A DNA stretch of 5,608 bases. Origin: Bacteroidota bacterium. GTDB lineage: Bacteria > Bacteroidota > Ignavibacteria > Ignavibacteriales > Melioribacteraceae. The position numbers and the translations under genes are program-made. The stretch spans positions 1-5,608 of the forward strand of contig JAEXUB010000217.1 in assembly GCA_023453125.1 (NCBI GenBank), read 5' to 3'. This document shows, piece after piece, positions 1-5,608 of this stretch. Each line of letters begins with the position of its first letter. The first letter of the stretch is position 1. Under the pieces are notes generated by a model. It was given only the letters and a program-made list of their open reading frames with translations. It did no database searches and was not told where the DNA came from.

Positions 1-66
1 CCGAAGAGGGCTTTTATTTTTGATGTGAGCTTTCTTAACAATTTTATACTTCTCTTTATGAAACAT
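1..66 (-). CDS. possible start of an unidentified gene, cut by the left window edge
   Basis: A minus-strand frame opens with ATG at 66..64 and stays open to the window edge, giving 22 residues: a basic, lysine-rich start reading MFHKEKYKIVKKAHIKNKSP and then LR. I do not recognise a family. In favour are its direction, the same as every other gene here, and its place about 110 bp after the preceding stop, behind a terminator-like hairpin. Against it, no Shine-Dalgarno sequence precedes the ATG (the upstream bases are AT-rich), the stretch is very short, and a plus-strand frame is also open from position 1 to a TAA at 94-96. Treat it as a tentative gene start only. Confidence 0.3.
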   Translation of the reverse strand, partial: MFHKEKYKIVKKAHIKNKSPLR

Positions 67-175
67 TATTTAACTATATACGAAATATACGTTTAAAAGT
101 CTAAATCTGTACGGATTAATTGATTGCCGGGCACCTAAATAAAATAGGACCGGCATGTTCCGGTTTGAATTACTT
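67..175. other. intergenic region with two alternative hairpins
   Basis: This 109-bp gap follows the MurI-family stop codon. It holds the terminator-like hairpin at 149-164 and a second inverted repeat: TGCCGG at 125-130 pairs with CCGGCA at 150-155, and CCTA at 134-137 pairs with TAGG at 145-148 inside it. The two structures share the segment at about 149-155 and cannot form together. The rest (67-120) is AT-rich and would be the place for a promoter of a gene running off the left edge, but I see no convincing promoter elements. Confidence 0.5.
142..164 (-). terminator. probable weak rho-independent terminator after the MurI-family gene
   Basis: On the minus strand, ACCGG (164-160) and CCGGT (153-149) form a 5-bp stem around a 6-nt loop. 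A T-rich but interrupted tail follows (CCTATTTTATTT). It begins 11 bp after the stop codon, the expected place for a terminator. The stem is short and the T-run is broken by A and C, so termination may be partial. Confidence 0.5.
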
Positions 176-985
176 TTATAATATCTCTGCTTTTGACAGG
201 TTATCAATCCTGCTTCCGAAAAATCTTTCGGCCTTTTTTTCCATTCCCGCGGATATGTCGCTGAAATAGAATTCCGCAAATCCGATATGCACCGACTGGG
301 AGCGGATTCCTCTTCCCTGCAGATAATCATTTACCATATAGGCCGTTGAAATTGCGGGATTAATTATAGCAATCTCTTTTCCCATATATTTTGCTATTGC
401 AGGCGCTATAAGGGGATAATGACTGCTGCCTAAAACGAGTGCATTAATATTTTTCTCTTTAAGTTCTTCCAGATATTCATTTACAAGAAGGTTAACCACT
501 TTGGCGGGTAAATTTTCTTCTGCAGCTTCCGCAAGAAGAGGCGCTGCCTTTTCGAACACCTTAATTTTACTGTTAAGTTTTTTTATTTCGGCAGAAAATA
601 ATTTATTCCCTGTAACGGCCCCGCTTCCAATAATGCCTATTTTCTTGTTTTTCTTTTCCGATGCCGCCGCTTTAGCAGCCGGTTCAATTACTCCTATAAC
701 GGGCATTTCAATTTTCTTTCTTAAAAGCTCAAGAGCCGAAGCTGAAATATCTGCGCAGGAAACAATAAGAAGCTTTACATTTTTCTTTGCCGCAAACTGA
801 GCCCCCTTAAGAGCGAATTCCGTAATTGTCTCATTCGATTTATTGCCGTAAGGCGCGTGAGCGGTATCGCCGAAATAAATTACATTCTCATTCGGCATAA
901 GGGACATAATCTGCTTTGCTACGGTAAGCCCTCCAATCCCGCTGTCAATAATCCCAATGGGATTGTAACGGTTCATAAAATTCAA
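176..985 (-). CDS. glutamate racemase (MurI) family protein with a degenerate active site
   Basis: An Asp/Glu racemase superfamily protein of 269 residues, a normal length for MurI, which interconverts L- and D-glutamate for peptidoglycan. Family landmarks seen: IDSGIGGLTV (13-22), YFGDTAHAPYGNKS (37-50), GVIEPAAKAA (98-107), the HYPL motif (189-192) and a MurI-like C-terminal tail ending in RFFG. The catalytic positions are not normal. The usual CNTAS reads CADIS (Cys77 kept, Asn and Thr lost). The usual GCTHYPL reads GSSHYPL, so the second catalytic Cys is Ser187 and the Thr is Ser188. GT near 120 is GS, CPL is APL (148-150), and IDS is INP (208-210). The frame is uninterrupted, so I infer a functional protein with changed or no racemase activity. 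Start: an AGGAG box 7 nt upstream favours TTG at 985; the ATG at 976, which would give MNRYNPIG, is the alternative. It lies 10 bp after glnD and is probably co-transcribed with it. Confidence 0.85.
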   Translation of the reverse strand: MNFMNRYNPIGIIDSGIGGLTVAKQIMSLMPNENVIYFGDTAHAPYGNKSNETITEFALKGAQFAAKKNVKLLIVSCADISASALELLRKKIEMPVIGVIEPAAKAAASEKKNKKIGIIGSGAVTGNKLFSAEIKKLNSKIKVFEKAAPLLAEAAEENLPAKVVNLLVNEYLEELKEKNINALVLGSSHYPLIAPAIAKYMGKEIAIINPAISTAYMVNDYLQGRGIRSQSVHIGFAEFYFSDISAGMEKKAERFFGSRIDNLSKAEIL

Positions 986-992
986 TCTGTTA

Positions 993-998
993 CTCCTA
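993..998 (-). promoter_or_regulatory. Shine-Dalgarno of the MurI-family gene, overlapping the glnD stop
   Basis: The minus strand reads TAGGAG, in which the first three bases are the glnD stop codon. AGGAG lies 7 nt before the TTG at 985 but 16 nt before the ATG at 976. This spacing decides for the TTG start and implies that ribosomes ending glnD can re-initiate here. Confidence 0.6.
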
Positions 999-3551
999 TA
1001 ATAATTCTTTTATTGTTTCGGTCAGTTCAACGGTAATTAATTCGTGCTCGTTTACCGAGACTTTTTTCCTGTTCCTGTCAAGTACATAGAAAGCGTCCAC
1101 TACATCATCCCCCTGAGTTGCGATTTTAGCAAAGTAAATGGAGAGCCCAAGCTCGTTCATCTTCTTTGTTATCTGGTACAAAAGCCCCAGCCTGTCGGGG
1201 GAATAAACATCTATAATTGTGTACTTGTCGTGTTTTTCAAATGCGATTTTAATTTTTCCCTTTCTGCGGAAAAATTTATTCTCAATACGCCACCATTTGG
1301 ACTTCACCTTATTAAATTCGGCGACAATCTGAAGCTCGTTGGCAACGGCGCGTTCAATATCTGTTTTTATTTTATCAAACCTTCCCTCTTCAACATCGCG
1401 TCCGGTCCTGAAATCGGAGACATTGAAAAAGTCGATAACTACACCATCTTTGCGTGTAAAAATCCTGGCATCGTGTATGTTGAGGTCATTTATTGACAGC
1501 ACTCCGCAGAGGCGCGAAAGGAGCGATTCGCTGTCTCTCGTTATTACCGTAATTCCGGTAAAATGTTCATCCCTCTTGAAGAAAACCGAAACGGATGAAC
1601 CCTTTTCAATCTCTTCAATGTGCTGATTAATTTCCTCCTGCGAATAATGGCGCAGGTATGAAAGGTCATTTATTGATTCAATGTGGTTCTTAATTGACTC
1701 TTCGGAGAAGAACTCCGAATCCGAGACAGCCTCTTCGTGCGATACCGAAAGAAGGTCTTCCCCCGATATCCTTTCAATCAGCATTGTACGGGTCTTCTGG
1801 TAAAGGTCGTACAGAAGGTCATTCTTCCACTGAGTCCATACCTGGGGGGAAACTGCCGACAGGTCTCCGTAAGTGAGGAGATAGAGATAATCGAGAGTTT
1901 CAACATCCTCAAAGAGAGCCGTAAATTTATTAAGTGTAACCGGGTCGTAAAGATTTCTGCGGAATGCCACCTGTTCCATTGTAAGGTGATGCCGTACCAG
2001 AAAACGGACAAGGGCAATTTCCTTTTCGTCATAGCCGAGCCTTTCCATTACGGTGCTGGCAATTTCACCGCCGATAATTTCGTGCCCACCAACGCTTATA
2101 GGCTTCGCTATATCGTGAAAGAGTATTCCCATATAGAGCAGATCTTTGTTCCTTAGGGAATGAAATATCTTGTAGAGGTTAAAATTCTTATTATCAAGAT
2201 TCTCAATTGAATTCAGTGCAATTAGAGTATGCTCATCGGCGGTGTAGCAATGATAGACTCCCGGCTGGAAGAATCCGATAAGATCCCTGAATTCCGGGAG
2301 GAATGCGCTTAATACTCCCAGTTCGTTCATAGACATTAAGGTCTTGCCTACATTCTTATTCAGCTTGAGAATCTCCCTGAAGAACACGGAAGATTCCGGC
2401 TCCTGTCCCGAAAAATCTTCAAGGCTTACAATTTTTTCTATAATTACGGAACGGAATGTTTCGTCAAAGCGGGCATCGTGAAGTCCTCTGTAGTAGAATG
2501 CCCTTAGAATCATAGGGAGAGTAAGAGGCTGCTTTGCGTTAAAGAAAATCACATTCCCTTTAATATAAAAATCGTCATCAAGCTGAATGGCAAGGAAATC
2601 TGAAATGGGATGGGAAAATTCCTCGGTAAATCTTTTTTCTACCGTATTCTCAAAACGCTTAATGATATTTGAGCATTCAAAATACTTCTTCATCAGCCGG
2701 TGTATGGTATCCGTTCCGAATCCCAATTCAGAGGATAGTTTTTCCTGCGAAGCGAATTCGAGCCGGTCGTTCTTACCTCCGCTAAGAAGGTGAAGCCGGT
2801 TCCTGATGTTCAGAATATATTTGTAGCTTTCATAAAGGCGGGCAACCGCTTTCGGATTCAGGAAGTTATTATTCTTAATGTGATTGAGAAAACTTTCCGT
2901 CTGGGTAATTTCTTTCTGGTCGACCAGGAGCATTGAATTCATTATGCAGTACATCCATTCAACCACCTGAAGGTCGCGCAGTCCCCCCGCCGAATATTTA
3001 ACGTTTGGTTCAAGAACTTTGGCCGATTCGCCGTATCGGGTATGCCTCAATCTAACGTCTTCAAAATAGCGGCTCAGCAGTTTCTGCTTTGCGTCTGTAT
3101 TTATCAGGGATAAAAGTTCTTTGTTCCATTTCCAGTAGAGAGGTTCGCTGCCGAGCAGAAAACGAGTCTCGAAAAACTGCGTAAAGGAATGAAGGTCCCC
3201 TTCAAAAAATCTTTCAATATCGGAGAATTCTCTAACTGTATGGGAAGCCTCAATGCCGCAGTCCCACAGCTCCTGAACAATCTTTTGGATAGCCTCGCGG
3301 CTTTCATCAACCGATTCGGCAATGAACATAATGTCGATATCGGAATAAGGGGAGAGTTCGCGGCGCGAGAAACCGCCTACGGAAGTCAGCGCAAAAGAGA
3401 GCTTGTCCGGCTTTACAATCTTCTGTATGTATTCTTCAACAAGAATGCTGTAGGCCACACAGAATTTATAGGAATCATTCAGCAGATCTTCATCGCTGAA
3501 TATCCTTTCCCGGTCCCTGTAAAATTTTCCTTTTATCTCTTTCGCATTCAT
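996..3551 (-). CDS. glnD: [protein-PII] uridylyltransferase / uridylyl-removing enzyme GlnD
   Basis: A bifunctional cytosolic sensor of glutamine: it adds UMP to PII when glutamine is low and removes it when glutamine is high, and so steers glutamine synthetase and nitrogen regulation. At 851 residues it is about full family length. Domains in order: nucleotidyltransferase (about 50-200) with GGFSRRELSPYSDID (59-73; acidic pair Asp71 and Asp73) and EPNVKYSAGGLRDLQ (181-195); a helical linker; an HD domain (about 435-570) with YTADEHT (His441), FHDIAKP (His479-Asp480), His490, VRHHL and GD at 562-563; then two ACT domains (about 664-735 and 778-850), the glutamine-binding part. The family motif is usually GGYGRGEL, so Gly to Ser and Gly to Arg at 62 and 64 are deviations. 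No Shine-Dalgarno precedes the ATG. The frame has a stop 18 bp upstream, with no ATG, GTG or TTG between. A terminator-like hairpin lies just upstream, and the MurI-family gene follows after 10 bp. Confidence 0.96.
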   Translation of the reverse strand: MNAKEIKGKFYRDRERIFSDEDLLNDSYKFCVAYSILVEEYIQKIVKPDKLSFALTSVGGFSRRELSPYSDIDIMFIAESVDESREAIQKIVQELWDCGIEASHTVREFSDIERFFEGDLHSFTQFFETRFLLGSEPLYWKWNKELLSLINTDAKQKLLSRYFEDVRLRHTRYGESAKVLEPNVKYSAGGLRDLQVVEWMYCIMNSMLLVDQKEITQTESFLNHIKNNNFLNPKAVARLYESYKYILNIRNRLHLLSGGKNDRLEFASQEKLSSELGFGTDTIHRLMKKYFECSNIIKRFENTVEKRFTEEFSHPISDFLAIQLDDDFYIKGNVIFFNAKQPLTLPMILRAFYYRGLHDARFDETFRSVIIEKIVSLEDFSGQEPESSVFFREILKLNKNVGKTLMSMNELGVLSAFLPEFRDLIGFFQPGVYHCYTADEHTLIALNSIENLDNKNFNLYKIFHSLRNKDLLYMGILFHDIAKPISVGGHEIIGGEIASTVMERLGYDEKEIALVRFLVRHHLTMEQVAFRRNLYDPVTLNKFTALFEDVETLDYLYLLTYGDLSAVSPQVWTQWKNDLLYDLYQKTRTMLIERISGEDLLSVSHEEAVSDSEFFSEESIKNHIESINDLSYLRHYSQEEINQHIEEIEKGSSVSVFFKRDEHFTGITVITRDSESLLSRLCGVLSINDLNIHDARIFTRKDGVVIDFFNVSDFRTGRDVEEGRFDKIKTDIERAVANELQIVAEFNKVKSKWWRIENKFFRRKGKIKIAFEKHDKYTIIDVYSPDRLGLLYQITKKMNELGLSIYFAKIATQGDDVVDAFYVLDRNRKKVSVNEHELITVELTETIKELL

Positions 3552-3581
3552 ACAAATAAAAAGTCCGGCTCAAACCGGACT
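3552..3581 (-). terminator. rho-independent terminator after queF, abutting the glnD start
   Basis: On the minus strand, AGTCCGG (3581-3575) and CCGGACT (3568-3562) form a perfect 7-bp stem around a 6-nt TTTGAG loop. The run TTTTATTTG follows. It starts 14 bp after the queF stop. The opposite strand has no T-run after the stem, so it acts in the minus direction. The glnD ATG lies only 10 nt past the stem, so the same hairpin would also lie in the leader of any read-through message into glnD. Confidence 0.85.
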
Positions 3582-3595
3582 CAATTAATCTATAA

Positions 3596-3955
3596 TTATT
3601 TTTTATCCTTTGTGTATTCGGCAATAATAATTGAAGAAATGCCGCCGCGCACATTAAAATCCGCGGTAATCTTCATAAAGCGGGGAGCGGTAACCTGAAC
3701 GAGGTCGTTAAGAATCCTGTTAGTAACCGCTTCAAAATAAATTCCGTCGTTGCGGAATGAATTAAGGTAGAATTTATACGATTTCAATTCAACGCAAAGC
3801 TGGTCCGGTATATACTCAAGCTTAATAGTCGCAAAGTCGGGCTGGCCGGTCTTCGGACAGTTGGAAGTAAACTCCGGCGCGGTATGTATTACAACATAAT
3901 CCCTTTCCGGATTGGGATTGGGGAATGTTTCGAGAATACTTGTTTTATCTGACAT
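3596..3955 (-). CDS. queF: NADPH-dependent 7-cyano-7-deazaguanine reductase QueF (short, single-domain type)
   Basis: Reduces the nitrile of preQ0 to the aminomethyl group of preQ1 with two NADPH, the last free-base step before insertion into tRNA by Tgt. It belongs to the T-fold family and is cytosolic. At 119 residues it is the short, single-domain form, shorter than the roughly 165-residue Bacillus enzyme and much shorter than the two-domain E. coli type. Visible motifs: FTSNCPKTGQPDFA (29-42) holds the nucleophilic Cys33 and the catalytic Asp40. ELKSYKFY (56-63) is the QueF NADPH-binding signature. Glu75 in NDGIYFE is the expected substrate-binding Glu. The ATG start is supported by AAAAGGA 5 nt upstream. 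It follows queC after 10 bp, clearly in one transcript, and is closed by a terminator hairpin. Confidence 0.96.
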   Translation of the reverse strand: MSDKTSILETFPNPNPERDYVVIHTAPEFTSNCPKTGQPDFATIKLEYIPDQLCVELKSYKFYLNSFRNDGIYFEAVTNRILNDLVQVTAPRFMKITADFNVRGGISSIIIAEYTKDKK

Positions 3956-3960
3956 AAATT

Positions 3961-3967
3961 TCCTTTT
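3961..3967 (-). promoter_or_regulatory. Shine-Dalgarno of queF, overlapping the queC stop
   Basis: The minus strand reads AAAAGGA, 5 nt before the queF ATG. Its first two bases are the end of the queC TAA stop. This is the strongest ribosome binding site in the window along with that of the MurI-family gene, and it indicates coupled translation of queC and queF. Confidence 0.6.
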
Positions 3968-4652
3968 AATAATTCGGTCTTACTTTATAAGGAATAGGGT
4001 CTTCAATGCCGGCTGCTTTAAAACCCCGGAGGCGGAATGCGCAGCTGTCGCACTCGCCGCAGGCTTCATCTTCTCTCTGGTAACAGCTCCAGGTTAAATG
4101 AAGCGGCGCATTAAGCTCAATTCCCTTTTTAATTATCTCCCCCTTGGACATTCGGATAATGGGGGTTTCAATTTTAATCTTAGTCTCAGGCTTTGTGCCG
4201 ATCTCAATTACTTTTTCAAACGCTTCAAAGAAATCGGGGCGGCAGTCGGGGTACCCGCTGGCATCTTCGTAGACTGCGCCTATGAAAACGGCATCGGCAT
4301 TAATAACCTCTGCCCAGCTTACGCACGCGCATAAAATATTGGCATTCCTGAAAGGGACATAGGAATTTGGAATTTCCCTGCTTTCAAGATTGGCGTGTTC
4401 AACCTTCATACTGAAATCTGTTAGGGATGAACCTCCAATGCGCGCAAAATGGGCAAGGTCTATTACAAGCCTCTTTTCAACATTATAATAATCGGCAATG
4501 TCATTAAATGATTTTAATTCCCTTGCTTGAGTTCTCTGTCCGTAATTTATATGAATTAACGCGAGATCATATTCTTTTTCGGCAATTGCCGCAGTAACGC
4601 AGCTGTCCATACCGCCGCTTAATGCAACAACCGCTGTTTTTTTCTTAGCCAT
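3966..4652 (-). CDS. queC: 7-cyano-7-deazaguanine (preQ0) synthase QueC
   Basis: Converts 7-carboxy-7-deazaguanine to preQ0 with ATP and ammonia; it is the shared step of queuosine tRNA modification and other 7-deazaguanines. Residues are counted from the ATG at 4652 (228 aa, normal length). The ATP-pyrophosphatase P-loop is SGGMDS (12-17), followed by the YGQR motif, NSYVPFRN and ASGYPDCRPDFF. A zinc site is formed by Cys190 (TWSCYQ), Cys198, Cys201 and Cys204 (CGECDSC). All expected residues are present, so it should be active. A TTG one codon upstream (4655) could also serve, but the ATG is preferred. The only ribosome-binding candidate is a weak GAAG 8 nt before the ATG. It lies 50-53 bp after the transporter gene and 10 bp before queF. 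The enzymes making CDG (QueD, QueE) are not in the window. Confidence 0.96.
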   Translation of the reverse strand: MAKKKTAVVALSGGMDSCVTAAIAEKEYDLALIHINYGQRTQARELKSFNDIADYYNVEKRLVIDLAHFARIGGSSLTDFSMKVEHANLESREIPNSYVPFRNANILCACVSWAEVINADAVFIGAVYEDASGYPDCRPDFFEAFEKVIEIGTKPETKIKIETPIIRMSKGEIIKKGIELNAPLHLTWSCYQREDEACGECDSCAFRLRGFKAAGIEDPIPYKVRPNY

Positions 4653-4705
4653 CAAATAATCTTCAAAATATTAACTACAAAAATAAGAAAAATCGGTGTA
4701 AAGTA

Positions 4706-5608
4706 TCAGCTGTAAACTACCGGTTCCCTCTTTATTTTTGAATATAAGAGGAGGATTGTTGCAATAATTGCGCTTAAAAAAGAGGAAATCAGGAAAGGCA
4801 CCTGTGCCCCGAATTTATCCCAAAGCACACCGGCAAGTACAGAACCGAGCATTACAGAGAGACTTGTAAGCCCCGTAAAGAGCCCTATTGCCGTCCCCCG
4901 GTATTTATTTTCAACCAGATCCGAAATCCAAGCCTTCGAGACTCCTTCGGTAGATGATGCATAAATGCCGTAAAGTGTAAAGAGAAGCCACATAAAATGG
5001 AACGACTCGTTTAAGGCGAATCCGAAATATACTATTGAAAATATGTAGAGCCCGATAATGAAAATTTTCTTCTTCCCCAGCTTATCCGCCAGTATTCCAA
5101 TTGGATAAGAGGAAACTGCATAAATAATGTTATAAAAGACGTACCCCAGAATAGCAATGGTATCGGTCTTTGCTATATCCCTCGATTTCAGGATAAGAAA
5201 CACGTCGCTGCTGTTTGCCAGTGAAAACAGTGTAAAGAGTGTGAGGAGTATCTTATAATCGCGCGGAGCCGTGTGCCAGAATTCCTTTACGGAGTATTTC
5301 TGTTTTACTTCTTTAATTCCTCCGGCATCTTTTACGCGCAGCGCAAACATAATCGCCATAATTGAAGGAATTACCGCGAGGATGAAAATCAATGTATAAT
5401 TGCCGGGATAAAAATAGAGGAGAAGAATTGCGGTCAAAGGTCCTGCCACCGCTCCTAATGTATCCATACTCCTGTGAAATCCGAAAACCGCGCCGGAATT
5501 CTCGGGATTGGAATTAGCTCCCAGCAGTGCATCCCGGGGCGCCGTCCTTATTCCCTTTCCTATCCTGTCTATAACCCGCGCTGAAATTACTGTGCCGATA
5601 TGAGGTAT
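4706..5608 (-). CDS. major facilitator superfamily (MFS) transporter, 5' end outside the window
   Basis: A polytopic inner-membrane transporter; the substrate is unknown. The frame is open to the right edge, so the Met at 5467 is internal: 47 further residues are readable upstream. About 300 residues are visible of a usual 390-420, so roughly the first three membrane helices are missing. Upstream of Met5467 is a typical MFS cytosolic stretch, DRIGKGIRTAPRDALLG, then GFHRSMDTLGAVAGP. The C-terminal half shows the repeated motif A, GILADKLGKKK, and a matching RGTAIGLFTG, followed by hydrophobic helices and a short basic tail. Hydrophobic segments alternate with short charged loops through to the C-terminus. 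Placement before queC, with no terminator seen in the gap, allows read-through into queC-queF. That alone does not make it a queuosine-precursor transporter. Confidence 0.9.
   Translation of the reverse strand: MPHIGTVISARVIDRIGKGIRTAPRDALLGANSNPENSGAVFGFHRSMDTLGAVAGPLTAILLLYFYPGNYTLIFILAVIPSIMAIMFALRVKDAGGIKEVKQKYSVKEFWHTAPRDYKILLTLFTLFSLANSSDVFLILKSRDIAKTDTIAILGYVFYNIIYAVSSYPIGILADKLGKKKIFIIGLYIFSIVYFGFALNESFHFMWLLFTLYGIYASSTEGVSKAWISDLVENKYRGTAIGLFTGLTSLSVMLGSVLAGVLWDKFGAQVPFLISSFLSAIIATILLLYSKIKREPVVYS

Noticed and set aside
501..800. Open plus-strand frame opposite the MurI-like gene
   Set aside because: Low-complexity Ala/Phe-rich translation antisense to a well-supported gene; no family motif and no ribosome binding site sought or needed. 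The other plus-strand frames opposite glnD, queF and queC are likewise shadows.
176..985. MurI-like gene as a pseudogene
   Set aside because: There are no internal stops or frameshifts, the length is normal, a good Shine-Dalgarno is present, and motifs outside the pocket are preserved. A changed function fits better than decay.
4678..4685. TATTTTTG on the minus strand, matching the Bacteroidota -7 element TAnnTTTG, as a queC promoter
   Set aside because: No TTTG or TTG element is found at the expected spacing upstream. One 8-bp match in a T-rich gap is weak, and the phylum is not certain.
4653..4705. Possible preQ1 riboswitch before queC
   Set aside because: The gap is only about 50 nt and AT-rich. 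It lacks the hairpin and C-rich loop with A-rich tail expected of preQ1-I, and is too small for the other classes.
5465..5467. Met at 5467 as the start of the MFS gene
   Set aside because: The frame continues upstream to the window edge with clear MFS motifs (DRIGKG, PRDALLG, GFHRS), so this Met is internal.

Overview
The window comes from a compact bacterial chromosome. All convincing genes lie on the minus strand and read from right to left. Base composition is moderately AT-rich, and ribosome binding sites range from good to absent. A full-length GlnD sits with short-form QueF and QueC. This suggests a lineage around Bacteroidota/Chlorobiota/Ignavibacteria, but that is a guess from style and protein flavour, not a demonstrated placement. 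No mobile element, CRISPR array, rRNA or tRNA is visible.

Layout in transcription order (right to left). (1) A major facilitator superfamily transporter, cut by the right window edge: its frame is open to position 5608, so its true start lies outside. (2) After about 50 bp, queC and queF, 10 bp apart, form a preQ0/preQ1 pair of the queuosine pathway. (3) A 7-bp GC-rich hairpin with a T-run follows queF and reads as a terminator. It sits almost on the glnD start codon. (4) glnD, the PII uridylyltransferase/uridylyl-removing enzyme, is followed after 10 bp by (5) a glutamate racemase (MurI) family gene. (6) Downstream of that gene are a weaker hairpin with a T-rich tail and about 100 bp without a clear gene. 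At the left edge there is a possible start of another minus-strand reading frame.

How the genes work together. QueC makes preQ0 from CDG and QueF reduces it to preQ1. The upstream enzymes QueD and QueE are not here, so the pathway must be completed elsewhere. GlnD senses glutamine and modifies PII. Its tight spacing with the MurI-family gene suggests co-expression of nitrogen sensing with a protein that looks like a glutamate-handling enzyme.

The most unusual signal is that this MurI-family protein keeps the overall fold motifs but has lost most of the racemase active site. The second catalytic Cys and the following Thr are both Ser, and the Asn-Thr after the first Cys is Ala-Asp. The phosphate-loop-like GT motif and the C-terminal IDS motif are also changed. 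It is an intact, in-frame gene and is probably not an ordinary glutamate racemase.
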